Assembly (NCBI RefSeq): GCF_002007115.1
Contig: NZ_MVAD01000001.1
Location: 1,054,001 to 1,118,000, forward strand
Direction: 5' to 3'
DNA length: 64,000 nt
Source: Massilia sp. KIM
Lineage (GTDB): Bacteria; Pseudomonadota; Gammaproteobacteria; Burkholderiales; Burkholderiaceae_D
This document shows, piece after piece, positions 55,448-64,000 of this stretch. The notes under the pieces are model-generated. The model was not told where the DNA came from. It searched no databases and saw only the letters and a list, made by a program, of their open reading frames with translations. The translations under genes were made by a program, and so were the position numbers. How positions within the stretch are numbered: position 1 is the stretch's first letter; each line of letters opens with the position of its first letter.

Positions 55448-55993
55448 ATGAAACCCGTTGTCCACGCCACCATCGCCTTGTCCCTGGCCTTCTTGAGCCC
55501 TGCCTTCGCTGCCGCCAGCGCGCCGCCGGCGACAGCGCCTGCGGCCGCGCCGAGCGCCGCCCACCTCAAGTCCGTGCAGGACCTGCTGGCCGCGATGCAG
55601 GCCGAAAAGCTGATGCGCAACGTGGCCGCGCGCAGCCGCTACGCCAGCGAGGCGCAGCGCCAGTCCGTGTTCGCCAAGATCGACAAGACCCCGCCCGCCG
55701 AGGTCTACCAGCGCCTGGCGGCGCCGGTGGCGAAGATCGTGTCCGCGGAGACCGCGGCCGAAATGACGCGCTTCTATGGCACTCCCTACGGCAAGAAGGT
55801 CATCCACGACAAGTACAACAGCAGCTCGCAGATCATCTTCCCCGGCGCGACGCCCGCGGTTCCTCCGGAAGAGAAGAAGGAGCGCAAGCGCCCGGCCTAT
55901 GTCCGCGCCAGCAAGGAGCTGGCCGACGCCCAGCCGGCGATCGAGCACGAGGCCTTCAAGCTGCTGCAGGCGATCATCAAGGAAAAACGCTGA
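55448..55993 (+). CDS. DUF2059-like exported protein
   Basis: A 181-residue protein with a signal peptide (VVHATIALSLAFLSPAFAAAS). After an Ala/Pro linker come helices: SVQDLLAAMQAEKLMRNVA, VFAKIDKTPPAEVYQRLAAPVAKIVSAETAAEMTRFYGTPYGKKVI. The pattern of a repeated short helical block ending in FYGTPYGKK fits DUF2059, of unknown role. ATG 55448 has AAGGGAATGT. It stands alone behind the two-component genes. Confidence 0.82.
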   Translation: MKPVVHATIALSLAFLSPAFAAASAPPATAPAAAPSAAHLKSVQDLLAAMQAEKLMRNVAARSRYASEAQRQSVFAKIDKTPPAEVYQRLAAPVAKIVSAETAAEMTRFYGTPYGKKVIHDKYNSSSQIIFPGATPAVPPEEKKERKRPAYVRASKELADAQPAIEHEAFKLLQAIIKEKR

Positions 55994-56071
55994 GGTCCCG
56001 GTGCGCGTCTCGAGGGCGCGTACGTGCCGCAGGGATGCGCGCGCGCCCGTCCCTTGAGGCGTCCCGCAGCC

Positions 56072-56995
56072 TCACGCCCCGCTGGCCGCCGCCAGCCCGT
56101 TCAGGTAATCCTGGTAGAAATCGATGAAGGCCCGCAATTTGGCGGGTAACTGGCGGCCGGGCGGCAGTACCGCGTAAATGCCGGCCGGCGGGAGCGACCA
56201 CTCCGGCAGCAGGCGCACCAGGCTGCCGTCCGCGATACCCACCCCGGCGTTGTACTGATCGAGCACCGACACCCCGGCGCCGGCCTGCAGCAGGGCGCGC
56301 AAGGCGCTCGGAGAGTCCACGCGCATGTGCGCTTTCACCTGCACGGTCTCCGCCTGTCCGTCGGGACCCGAGAAGCGCCAGGTCAAGGGCGTCGGCAACA
56401 GGCCGAGCGCGATCCACTCGGTCTGCGCAAGCGCATGCGGCCCGTTCGGGCGGCCGGCGCGCCGCAGGTAGGCGGGCGATGCGACCACCATCTGCTGGAA
56501 CTCTCCCAGCTTGATCGCCCGCAGCGATGAATCCTTCAACCACCCCAGGCGTATGGCAAGGTCGAGCCCCTGCTCGATCATGTCGACCACGCGGTCGCTG
56601 GTGCGCAGGTCGATCGTGAGGCGCGGGTGGCGGCGCGCGAACTCGGCCAGGGCCGGCGCCAGGGTCAGGCTGGCATGGTCCACCGTCGTGCTGATGCGCA
56701 GCGAGCCTGCCAGCTCTCCGCGTTCCGCCCCCGCCTGCGCGAGCGCGCCGTCCAGGCCTTGCAGCAGGGGGCGGCATTCCTCGTACAGCGCCTGGCCGGC
56801 GTCGGTCAGCGCGACCCGGCGCGTGGTGCGTGAAAACAGCGTCACCCCCAGCGCCGCTTCGAGCCGCACGATGTCCACGCTGACCCTGGCCGTCGCGATG
56901 CCGAGGCGGTTCGCCGCGGCCGTGAAGCCGCCGGTCTCCGCGACGGCGTCGAAGACCACGAGGGCATTCAGGTCGATCCTGCCGGGTAGCGCCAT
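56072..56995 (-). CDS. LysR family transcriptional regulator
   Basis: A 307-residue regulator. HTH: FDAVAETGGFTAAANRLGIATARVSVDIVRLEAALGVTLFSRTTRRVALTDAG. Effector domain from LAGSLRISTTVDHASLTL, with the C-terminal pattern LPPGRQLPAKLRAFIDFYQDYL. It is divergent from the NAD(P)-binding protein at 57170. The AT-rich 174 bases between them are the expected binding region. The inducer is unknown. Confidence 0.93.
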   Translation of the reverse strand: MALPGRIDLNALVVFDAVAETGGFTAAANRLGIATARVSVDIVRLEAALGVTLFSRTTRRVALTDAGQALYEECRPLLQGLDGALAQAGAERGELAGSLRISTTVDHASLTLAPALAEFARRHPRLTIDLRTSDRVVDMIEQGLDLAIRLGWLKDSSLRAIKLGEFQQMVVASPAYLRRAGRPNGPHALAQTEWIALGLLPTPLTWRFSGPDGQAETVQVKAHMRVDSPSALRALLQAGAGVSVLDQYNAGVGIADGSLVRLLPEWSLPPAGIYAVLPPGRQLPAKLRAFIDFYQDYLNGLAAASGA

Positions 56996-57169
56996 GGACT
57001 GTCCTATTTTTAAGAAATCCGTAAAAGTGAATTATGGATTATTGCATTTATCTGATCAATTCCTCGTGCGAGGATGCGCCGGTCGCTTCACCGAACACAG
57101 CCGTACGAATCTCCGGACGGCCGACGTGCGGTGGGCCATCCATCCACAATCAGATCAGGAGTCCATACC

Positions 57170-57808
57170 ATGAATATCGCAATCATCGGCGCAAGCGGCT
57201 ACGTCGGCTCGGCCTTGCTGGCGGAGGCGCTGGCGCGTGGCCACGCGGTGACCGCGCTCGTGTCGAATCCATCCAGGCTGTCGCCGTCGGAAGGACTGCG
57301 CGTGGTCCAGGCCGACGCGCAATCCCCGGATGGGCTGGCGGCGCGCCTGTCCGGCCATGAGGCGGTGATCAGCGCCTTCAGCGGCCACGCACAGGAAGAC
57401 GTGCTTGGCTATTACCTGTCGGGGATGCGCTCGATCATTGCGGCCACCAAGGCGGCCGGCGTGCCGCGCCTGCTGGTCGTCGGCGGCGCCGGCGGCCTGG
57501 AGGTGGCGCCCGGCGTGCAGCTGCTCGACACGCCGCAGTTCCCGGCCCAATGGAAGGCGACTGCCGAGGGGGCACGCCAGGCGCTGGCCCTGCTGCGCGA
57601 CGAGACCGTCCTGGACTGGACCGTGCTCGCGCCCTCGGCGCACCTGGAGCCGGGCGAGCGCACCGGCGTTTTCCGCCTCGGCCGCGACCAGTTGCTGGTC
57701 GACCAGGGCGGCGCGAGCCATGTCTCGCTGGCCGACTATGCGGTAGCCATGATCGACGAACTGGAACGGCCGGCGCATTCGCGCACCCGCTTCACGGTCG
57801 GCTATTGA
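57170..57808 (+). CDS. NAD(P)H-binding oxidoreductase (YwnB/NmrA-like atypical SDR)
   Basis: A 212-residue atypical SDR with a GxxGxxG start (IAIIGASGYVGSALLAEAL), VVQADAQSPDGLAARLSGHEAVISAFSG and RLLVVGGAGGL. There is no YxxxK, as usual for this small family (flavin reductase/anti-sigma-like proteins). ATG 57170 has CAGGAGTCCATACC. It is divergent from the LysR gene at 56072, which probably controls it. The true substrate is unknown. Confidence 0.88.
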   Translation: MNIAIIGASGYVGSALLAEALARGHAVTALVSNPSRLSPSEGLRVVQADAQSPDGLAARLSGHEAVISAFSGHAQEDVLGYYLSGMRSIIAATKAAGVPRLLVVGGAGGLEVAPGVQLLDTPQFPAQWKATAEGARQALALLRDETVLDWTVLAPSAHLEPGERTGVFRLGRDQLLVDQGGASHVSLADYAVAMIDELERPAHSRTRFTVGY

Positions 57809-57857
57809 AGGGAAGTCCGGCGCCGCGGGCTTGCTTGCCCCGGCGCCGCGCCGGCTG

Positions 57858-59324
57858 CTACTCGACCCAGGCGTGGCCGTCGCGCGCCAGCAGCGCGAAG
57901 GATTCGGCCGGGCCCCAGGAGCCTGCCGGGTAGGGATGCGGCTTCTCGCCCAGGGTGGTCCAGCCGTTGATGATCGGATCGGCCCATGCCCAGGCGGCTT
58001 CCAGTTCGTCGCGGCGCATGAAGTGGGTCAGGCGGCCGCGCACCACGTCGATCAGGAGGCGCTCGTAGGCTTCGGCGCGGCGCTGCTGGAAGGCCGACTG
58101 CAGGTCCAGGTTGAGGGTCACCTGCTGCATCTGCATGCCGCTCCCAGGCTGCTTGGCCATGATCTGCAGCTTGATCGCTTCCTCGGGCTGGAGTTCGATC
58201 ACCAGGCGGTTGGCGACGCCGCCCGGCGCGTCGGGGAACAGCGGGAAGGGCGGGTTGGCGAATTCCACCACGATCTTGGACGAGCGGCGCTGCATGCGCT
58301 TGCCGGTGCGCAGGTAGAAGGGCACCTTGGACCAGCGCCAGGTGTCGATGTAGGTGCGCAGGGCCACGAAGGTCTCGGTCTTGCTGTCTTCCGGCACGTT
58401 GCGCTCTTCCAGGTAGCCCTCGACTTCCTGGTTGCCGCTCACGCCGTGGGTGTACTGGCCACGCACGGTGTCGCGCGCGATGTCGGCAAGGGTGAAGCGG
58501 CGCAGCGAGCGCAGCACCTTGAGCTTTTCGTCGCGCACCGCGTCGGCGTTGAGCGAGGTGGGCGGCTCCATGGCCACGATGCACAGCAGCTGCAGCAGGT
58601 GGTTCTGCAGCATGTCGCGCATGGCGCCGGTGCCGTCGTAGAAGCCGGCGCGGCTGCCCACGCCCAGTTCCTCGGCCACGGTGATCTGCACGCTCGAGAT
58701 GTTCGGCGCGCGCCACAGCGGTTCCAGGATCGAGTTCCCGAAGCGCAGCACCATCAGGTTCTGCACGGTTTCCTTGCCCAGGTAGTGGTCGATGCGGTAG
58801 ATCTGCGATTCGGCGAAGTGCTTGCCGACCGCCTCGTTGATCTCGATCGCCGAAGGCAGGTCGTGGCCGAGCGGCTTTTCCAGCACCACGCGGGCGTTGC
58901 CGTCCACCAGGCCGGCCGCGGCCAGCTTGTCGCAGATGATGGTGAACAGGGCCGGCGCGGTCGAGAGATAGAACACGCGCTGGGCGCCCGGACGCGAGAC
59001 CTGGGCCAGGCCGCCGAAGTCGGGCGCCGCCTGCACGTCCAGGCGCACGTACTCGAGCAGCTTGAGGAAACCGTCCCAGGTCTTGTCGTTGAAGGCGGAC
59101 TGGGTGATGAAGGAACGCGAATTCTCCTCGACGTGGGCAAGGTAGGCCTCGCGGTCGAAGTCCTGGCGGCCGGTGGACACGATGCGGGTCGTGGCGGGCA
59201 GGTTCCCGTGCAGGAAGGCCATGTACAGGGCCGGCAGGAGCTTGCGCATCGCCAGGTCGCCCATGCCGCCGAAGATGATCATGTCGAGGGGAAGGCCGTT
59301 TTCAATCTCAGTCGAGGGATTCAT
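57858..59324 (-). CDS. zwf: Glucose-6-phosphate 1-dehydrogenase
   Basis: A 488-residue NADP-dependent enzyme that opens the pentose phosphate and Entner-Doudoroff routes. The signature RIDHYLGKETVQNLMVLRFGN is near residue 176; EKPLGHD and the C-terminal GPAESFALLARDGHAWV are typical. The cofactor loop reads IIFGGMGDLAMRKL instead of the usual FGASGDLAKRKL. ATG 59324 begins MNPSTEIENG; the longer frame upstream is not coding. Pgl and Edd are not adjacent, so it is not in the common cluster. Confidence 0.94.
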   Translation of the reverse strand: MNPSTEIENGLPLDMIIFGGMGDLAMRKLLPALYMAFLHGNLPATTRIVSTGRQDFDREAYLAHVEENSRSFITQSAFNDKTWDGFLKLLEYVRLDVQAAPDFGGLAQVSRPGAQRVFYLSTAPALFTIICDKLAAAGLVDGNARVVLEKPLGHDLPSAIEINEAVGKHFAESQIYRIDHYLGKETVQNLMVLRFGNSILEPLWRAPNISSVQITVAEELGVGSRAGFYDGTGAMRDMLQNHLLQLLCIVAMEPPTSLNADAVRDEKLKVLRSLRRFTLADIARDTVRGQYTHGVSGNQEVEGYLEERNVPEDSKTETFVALRTYIDTWRWSKVPFYLRTGKRMQRRSSKIVVEFANPPFPLFPDAPGGVANRLVIELQPEEAIKLQIMAKQPGSGMQMQQVTLNLDLQSAFQQRRAEAYERLLIDVVRGRLTHFMRRDELEAAWAWADPIINGWTTLGEKPHPYPAGSWGPAESFALLARDGHAWVE

Positions 59325-59711
59325 TTCGTGTGTGCTGTAAGAGGTTGGATGATGGCCCTGTGCGCGGGGCCGCAGTCGCCTGCGCCGCGCCGCCGGGCCG
59401 GCAAAGCGGGGAAAAGACCGCCGGCGCGCCGCGGATGCGGGACGCGAAGGCAGCGGTCGCACACTCCCTGCATGCGGCTTGTGGCCGGCCGGGAGTGCGG
59501 ATGAAAAGCTGGCGGGAGGGGTCGCCCGGGTGTCGTCATGTGAGCCAGTACGCTGACATCTTAAACAATCTTCGTCAAATGATAACCGTTGTTGTCCGCG
59601 AGTGTGAGAATTGCCGGTGCTTGCGGAGCCGCCGGATGCCCGTGCTATATTGTGAACCGATTTTGGCAACGTTTCCAAAATTCGTCCACAGACCACTACA
59701 AGGAGACAAGC
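59325..59711. other. Divergent regulatory region between zwf and the GH30 gene
   Basis: 387 bases without a convincing gene. The left 200 bases are GC-rich and contain an inverted repeat CACTCCC/GGGAGTG. The right part is AT-richer. It holds the GH30 promoter, with TATATT (59646-59651) as -10 and TTGCGG (59621-59626) as a possible -35, and the LacI-type operator downstream. The zwf promoter must also be here but I could not pick it out. Confidence 0.5.
59661..59680. promoter_or_regulatory. LacI-family operator 1 (GH30 promoter)
   Basis: TTTTGGCAACGTTTCCAAAA, a near-perfect palindrome centred on CG, with core TGGCAACGTTTCCA at 59664-59677. It starts 10 bases after the -10, so a bound repressor would block initiation. 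The same core occurs three times before the next gene. Confidence 0.85.
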
Positions 59712-61139
59712 ATGCACAATCCATCCGGGCGGCTGCAGGCCGCCGTGCTGGCATTGCTGGCCGCGGGCTCGCTGTCGGCGGCCGCCGCCGGCAGGCCGGT
59801 TCAGGCCTGGATCACCACCGGGGACCAGTCCAGGTTGCTGGCGCGCGAGGCCGACCTCCGTTTCGGTCCGGGCCAGCCGGCCACCACCGTGATCGAGATC
59901 GACCCGTCCCGGCGCTACCAGGAGATGCAGGGCTTCGGCGCCTCGATCACCGACGCCTCCGGCATCCTGATCCAGCAGCGCATGAACCCGGCCCAGCGCG
60001 AAGCCCTGCTGCGCGAACTGTTCGGCCCCAGCCCCGGCCTGGGCATGGCCTTCACCCGCCTGACCATCGGGGCCTCGGACTTCTCGCCGACCCATTACAG
60101 TTTCGACGACATGCCGGCCGGCCGCAGCGACCCGGAGCTGAAGCACTTCAGGATCGAAGCCCAGCGCGCCACCGTCCTGCCGACGGTCAAGGCGGCCCTG
60201 GCGATCAATCCGGAGCTGAAGGTGATGGCCTCGCCCTGGAGCGCCCCCGGCTGGATGAAGAGCAGCGACAGCCTGGTCAAGGGCACGCTCAAGCCGCAGG
60301 CCTTCGACGCCTTCGCCCGCTATCTCGGCCGCTACGTCAGCGTGATGAAGGAGGAGGGCGTGCCGATCTTCGCGCTCACCCTACAGAACGAGCCGCATTT
60401 CGAGCCCGACAACTATCCGGGCATGCGGGTCGAGCCGGAAAAGCGCGCCGCCTTCATCGGCCGCCATCTCGGCCCGCTGCTGCAGCGCGAGCATCCCGGC
60501 ACCCAGATCTTCGACTGGGACCACAACTGGGACGAGCCGGATTCGCCGCTGACCGTGTTGGCCGACAAGACCGCCCGGCGCTATGTGCAAGGCGTGGCCT
60601 GGCACTGCTACGGCGGCAATGTCAAGGTGCAGGCCGAGGTGCGCGCCAAATTCCCGGACAAGGACACCTGGGTCACCGAATGCTCGGGCGGCCGCTGGTC
60701 GCCGGATTGGGCGAACAACCTGATGTATTTCACCCGCACCCTGATCATCGACACCACGCGCGGCTGGGCGCGCGGCGTGCTGCTGTGGAACCTGGCCCTG
60801 GACGAGAACGACGGCCCGCACCTGGGCGGCTGCAACGACTGCCGCGGCGTGGTGACCATCGATTCGCGCACTGGGGAGGTGACCCGCAACGTCGAGTACT
60901 ATGCGCTGGCCCATGCCAGCCGCTTCGTGCGGCCGGGCGCGCGCCGCGTGGCCTCGAGCGAGGCGGCGGGGCAGTTGTCCAACGTCGCCTTCCGCAACCG
61001 CGACGGCTCGCTGGCCCTGGTGGTGGCCAATGGCGGCAAGGAAGCGCGCGCGTTTTCCGTCAGGCTCGGCAAGGAGCAGTTCTCGTACACGCTGCCGCCG
61101 CAGAGCGTCGCCACCTTCGCCTGGGATGGCAAGCCATGA
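59712..61139 (+). CDS. GH30 glucosylceramidase-like beta-glucosidase
   Basis: A 475-residue exported glycoside hydrolase. Signal peptide AAVLALLAAGSLSAAAAG. The (beta/alpha)8 barrel has QGFGASITDASG, the acid/base Glu227 in TLQNEPHF and the nucleophile Glu323 in WVTECSGG, then a beta-sandwich tail. GH30 members split glucosylceramide or beta-1,6-glucan; the subfamily cannot be fixed here. ATG 59712 follows AAGGAGACAAGC; the longer frame crosses the operator. LacI-type operators before it and before the TonB receptor tie the two genes together. Confidence 0.92.
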   Translation: MHNPSGRLQAAVLALLAAGSLSAAAAGRPVQAWITTGDQSRLLAREADLRFGPGQPATTVIEIDPSRRYQEMQGFGASITDASGILIQQRMNPAQREALLRELFGPSPGLGMAFTRLTIGASDFSPTHYSFDDMPAGRSDPELKHFRIEAQRATVLPTVKAALAINPELKVMASPWSAPGWMKSSDSLVKGTLKPQAFDAFARYLGRYVSVMKEEGVPIFALTLQNEPHFEPDNYPGMRVEPEKRAAFIGRHLGPLLQREHPGTQIFDWDHNWDEPDSPLTVLADKTARRYVQGVAWHCYGGNVKVQAEVRAKFPDKDTWVTECSGGRWSPDWANNLMYFTRTLIIDTTRGWARGVLLWNLALDENDGPHLGGCNDCRGVVTIDSRTGEVTRNVEYYALAHASRFVRPGARRVASSEAAGQLSNVAFRNRDGSLALVVANGGKEARAFSVRLGKEQFSYTLPPQSVATFAWDGKP

Positions 61140-61210
61140 GAAAACGCCACACTCCCGCTCGCCCTTATTGACAGTGAAATAAAAGCAAGCAGATAATGTG
61201 TCCAACGGTT

Positions 61211-61224
61211 TGGCAACGTTTCCA
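61211..61224. promoter_or_regulatory. LacI-family operator 2
   Basis: TGGCAACGTTTCCA, identical to the core of operator 1. It lies 72 bases after the GH30 stop and 177 bases before the TonB receptor. Confidence 0.8.
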
Positions 61225-61322
61225 ATTCGAGCTGCATGAATTGGCGGACGTGCCGCACCGAATGGAAGCGTCGGCCGACCGGGTCCGGCGGCTTACTGGC
61301 AATGCTCCAGTGCGTCTTGGTC

Positions 61323-61336
61323 TGGAAACGTTGCCA
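61323..61336. promoter_or_regulatory. LacI-family operator 3 (inverted orientation)
   Basis: TGGAAACGTTGCCA, the reverse complement of the common core. It is 31 bp, three helical turns, from operator 4. Confidence 0.8.
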
Positions 61337-61353
61337 ATAATTTTCGCCACATC

Positions 61354-61367
61354 TGGCAACGTTTCCA
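61354..61367. promoter_or_regulatory. LacI-family operator 4
   Basis: TGGCAACGTTTCCA, 33 bases before the receptor ATG. Together with operators 2 and 3 it could support looping or cooperative repression. Confidence 0.8.
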
Positions 61368-61400
61368 AACACATATAACAACATTCTCTGGAGACCGAAC

Positions 61401-64000
61401 ATGGCAAGTCTTGGCAACGCCCGCGGCGCCCGTCCCGCCCTCACCGTCACCCCGATCGCCGCCGCCTGCGCCGCGCTGCTGTGGAGCTTCGCTGCCGCGG
61501 CCCAGGATGGCGCGCCGTCCACCGTGGTGGTGACCGGCATCCGCGGCAGTATCGAGAGCTCGATCGCGATCAAGAAGGAATCCGATTCGATCGTCGAGGC
61601 CATCACCGCCGAGGACATCGGCAAGCTGCCCGACTCCTCGATCGCCGAATCGATCGCCCGCCTGCCGGGCCTGACCGCCCAGCGCGTGGCCGGCCGCGCC
61701 CAGGTGATCTCGCTGCGCGGCCTGGCGCCGGATTTCGGCGTCACCCTGCTCAACGGCCGCGAGCAGACCAGCACCAGCAACGACCGCAGCGCCGAATTCG
61801 ACCAGTATCCGTCCGAGCTGCTCAGCGGCGTGACCGTGTACAAGACCCCGGACGCCAACATGACCGCGGCCGGCCTGTCCGGCACCATCGACCTGCGCAC
61901 CGTGCGCCCGCTCGACCGCAAGGGCCGCACCATCGCCTTCAACCTGCGCGGTGAGCACAACAGCAACAAGGAACTCAACAGCGGCTGGTCGAACAAGGGC
62001 AAGCGCGTGTCGGTGTCCTATATCGACCAGTACCTGGACGGCAAGCTGGGCCTGGCGATCGGCTACGCCCACCTCGACACCCCGGGCCAGCAGAAGGAAT
62101 ACAAGTCCTGGTGGTGGGGCACCGACAACAACCTGGGCCCGGGCAACCAGGACGTCACCGCGCTCAAGGGCGCGGAAGTCACCGCCACCTCGCGCAAGCA
62201 GGTGCGCGACGGCGTGCTGGCCGTGGTCGACTTCAAGCCCAACCGCGACCTGCGCTCGACCCTGGACCTGTACTACTCGGAGTTCGACCAGAAGGAGATC
62301 ATGCGCGGCGTGATGTGGAACTCGGCCGGCACCGTCACCTACCGCGATCCGCGCATCGAGTCGGTCGGCGGCATCCGCATGCTCACTGGCGGCACCCTGG
62401 TCAATCTCGAGCCCATCGTGCGCAACGACTACAACACCCGCAAGGACGAGATGTCGGCCGTTGGCTGGAACACCAGGCTGCGCCTGAACGAGCGCTGGTC
62501 GGTGGATGGCGACCTGTCCTATTCCTCGGCCAAGCGGCGCGAAATGACCTCCGAAACCTACGCCGGCCTGGGACCGGGCGGCACGGGCGCGGCCGACAAC
62601 AACTTCGGCTTCGACATCCCGCTCGGCGCCGGCCTGCCGCGCTTCACGCCCTCGGTCGACCTGGCCAACCCGGCCCTGATCCGCCTGACCGACGTCGGCG
62701 GCTGGGGCCACGACGCCACCCAGCACCACCCGATCGTCGAGGACCGCCTCGGCGCGGCCAAGCTGAACGTGCGCGGCGAGCTGGATGGCTTCTTCCGCGA
62801 CGTCCAGGCGGGCCTGAGCTATTCCAAGCGCGAGAAGTCGCACTCGGACGTGTCGCAGACCTTCTGGCTCAAGAACAACCGCGCCCTGACCACGGTGCCG
62901 GCCGACCTGATCGGCCCGACCACCTCGCTGGCCTGGGCCGGCATCCCGGGCGTGCTGTCCTTCGACCCGCGCGCCGCCCTGGCCACCTTCTACGACAAGC
63001 GTCCAGTCGACACCGACGTCGCCCAGCAGGACTGGGAAGTCGAGGAAGAGCAGGCCATCGGCTACCTGCGCCTGGGCATTGACAGCGCGCTGGGCAAGGT
63101 GCCGCTGCGCGGCAACCTGGGCGTGCAGTACGTGCGCGTCGACCAGACCGGCATGGGCAAGGCGGTCAGCGGCAACGTGATCACCCCGCTGCGCGGCGAC
63201 CACAGCTACCACGACTGGCTGCCCAGCCTGAACCTGAACTTCGACCTCGGCAACTACGTGCACGACACCTACCTGCGCGTGGGCATGGCCAAGACCGTGG
63301 CGCGTCCGCGCATGTCGGACATGCGCGCCGGCGTCTCGGCCGGGGTCAGCACGACCACCCTGCGCTGGAACGGCGGCGGCGGCAATCCCAAGCTGGAACC
63401 GTGGCGCGCCAATTCCTTCGACCTCTCGCTCGAACACTACCTGGGCAAGGGCAGCTATGTCTCGGCCGCCTACTTCTTCAAGGACCTGAAGAGCTACATC
63501 TACAACCAGCAGCGCGAGTTCGACTACACCGGCTTCCCGAATTCGAGCGCCGTGGTGCCGATCTCGAACATCGGCACCATCAACCAGCCGGCCAACGGCC
63601 AGGGCGGCTTCGTGCGCGGCATCGAGATTACCGCCGCCCTGCAGTTCGGCATGCTGTGGGAGCGCCTGGACGGCTTCGGCGTGCAGGCCAGCGCCTCGGG
63701 CACCGAGAGCTCGATCCACCCGAACGGCCCGAACACCAAGGAAAAGCTGCCCGGCCTGTCGGGCGTCGTGGCCAACCTGACCATGTTCTACGAGAAGAAT
63801 GGCCTGTCGGCGCGCGTGGCCCAGCGCTACCGCTCGGCCTTCCGCGGCGAAGTGACCGGCTTGTTCGCCCAGCGCGCCTTCAGCGAGATCCTGGCCGAGA
63901 AGCAGGTCGACCTGCAGCTGGGCTACGAGTTCCAGGACGGTCCCTACAAGAACCTGTCCTTCCTGCTCCAGGTGAACAACCTGGGCAACGAGCCTTACGA
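61401..64000 (+). CDS. TonB-dependent receptor for a sugar (cut by window end)
   Basis: 866 residues are visible and the frame is still open. It starts MASLGNARGARPALTVTPI with a signal peptide ending near AAAAQDG. The plug has VVVTGIRGSIESSIAIKKESDSIVEAITAEDIGKLPDSSIAESIARLPGLTAQRV, ISLRGLAPDF, LLNGREQTST and VYKTPDANMTAAGLSGTIDLRTVRPL. These are features of the large carbohydrate-type TonB receptors of Proteobacteria. The barrel follows to the edge, where LLQVNNLGNEPY signals that the end is near. It shares LacI-type operators with the GH30 gene, so import of its glucoside products is likely. Confidence 0.93.
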   Translation, partial: MASLGNARGARPALTVTPIAAACAALLWSFAAAAQDGAPSTVVVTGIRGSIESSIAIKKESDSIVEAITAEDIGKLPDSSIAESIARLPGLTAQRVAGRAQVISLRGLAPDFGVTLLNGREQTSTSNDRSAEFDQYPSELLSGVTVYKTPDANMTAAGLSGTIDLRTVRPLDRKGRTIAFNLRGEHNSNKELNSGWSNKGKRVSVSYIDQYLDGKLGLAIGYAHLDTPGQQKEYKSWWWGTDNNLGPGNQDVTALKGAEVTATSRKQVRDGVLAVVDFKPNRDLRSTLDLYYSEFDQKEIMRGVMWNSAGTVTYRDPRIESVGGIRMLTGGTLVNLEPIVRNDYNTRKDEMSAVGWNTRLRLNERWSVDGDLSYSSAKRREMTSETYAGLGPGGTGAADNNFGFDIPLGAGLPRFTPSVDLANPALIRLTDVGGWGHDATQHHPIVEDRLGAAKLNVRGELDGFFRDVQAGLSYSKREKSHSDVSQTFWLKNNRALTTVPADLIGPTTSLAWAGIPGVLSFDPRAALATFYDKRPVDTDVAQQDWEVEEEQAIGYLRLGIDSALGKVPLRGNLGVQYVRVDQTGMGKAVSGNVITPLRGDHSYHDWLPSLNLNFDLGNYVHDTYLRVGMAKTVARPRMSDMRAGVSAGVSTTTLRWNGGGGNPKLEPWRANSFDLSLEHYLGKGSYVSAAYFFKDLKSYIYNQQREFDYTGFPNSSAVVPISNIGTINQPANGQGGFVRGIEITAALQFGMLWERLDGFGVQASASGTESSIHPNGPNTKEKLPGLSGVVANLTMFYEKNGLSARVAQRYRSAFRGEVTGLFAQRAFSEILAEKQVDLQLGYEFQDGPYKNLSFLLQVNNLGNEPY

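Noticed and set aside
61293..63719. 808-codon minus frame
   Set aside because: Antisense to the TonB receptor, which has the plug and barrel signatures. High GC gives long open antisense frames.

Overview
The window is about 64 kb of very GC-rich, gene-dense chromosome with strong G/C third-position bias. It carries large TonB-dependent receptors, many SDR/LysR pairs, glycoside hydrolases and a DUF2784 protein. This points to a betaproteobacterium of the Oxalobacteraceae, most like Massilia/Telluria; that assignment is inferred from protein character, not from a database search. I see no rRNA, tRNA, CRISPR array, insertion sequence or prophage. Most very long antisense reading frames are shadows produced by the high GC content.

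Layout. 0-6 kb: end of a flavohaemoglobin, a secreted DUF1080 protein, and a coupled MFS sugar transporter plus GH20 hexosaminidase behind a palindromic operator (chitin/GlcNAc use). 5.6-10.7 kb: acyl-CoA ligase, a Fur-boxed TonB siderophore receptor and an integral-membrane acyltransferase-like protein. 10.7-19.8 kb: an orphan molybdopterin hydroxylase large subunit, MFS exporter, SDR, AraC regulator, quinone reductase-like flavoprotein, RidA, exported metallo-hydrolase and a JmjC-like cupin. 20-28 kb: an FMN/ferredoxin-reductase operon, alpha/beta hydrolase, an AhpD-like gene divergent from a LysR gene, DsrE-like protein, cupin, LldD and a TRIC-type channel.

28.2-38.7 kb is the most striking section. 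One LysR gene (33221-34171) sits between two arms. The left arm is nitronate monooxygenase, LLM oxidoreductase, SDR, DsbA-like and an exported crotonase. The right arm is SDR, tautomerase, flavodoxin-type reductase, NTF2, cupin, exported thioredoxin and Ohr. The same 23-bp operator-like sequence occurs at three promoters of this section, so it looks like one LysR regulon for electrophile, quinone or nitro-compound stress. Both SDRs lack the catalytic tyrosine. A two-component system (38.7-41.1 kb) follows, and its putative 10-bp tandem sites also lie before the cupin/thioredoxin and ohr genes.

41-48 kb: NUDIX hydrolase, exported methyltransferase, APC permease, KDG kinase, 2-hydroxyacid dehydrogenase, a PHA-synthase-like hydrolase and DUF2784. 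48.1-55.3 kb: a MacB-type ABC efflux operon (permease, ATPase, adaptor) read from a clear sigma-54 promoter with upstream TGTCCG/CGGACA sites, divergent from its NtrC-type regulator (variant GAFTDA loop) and histidine kinase. 55.4-64 kb: DUF2059 protein, LysR with a divergent NAD(P)-binding protein, Zwf, then a GH30 glucosidase and a TonB-dependent receptor (cut by the window end) sharing four LacI-type TGGCAACGTTTCCA operators: a compact glucoside uptake and degradation locus.
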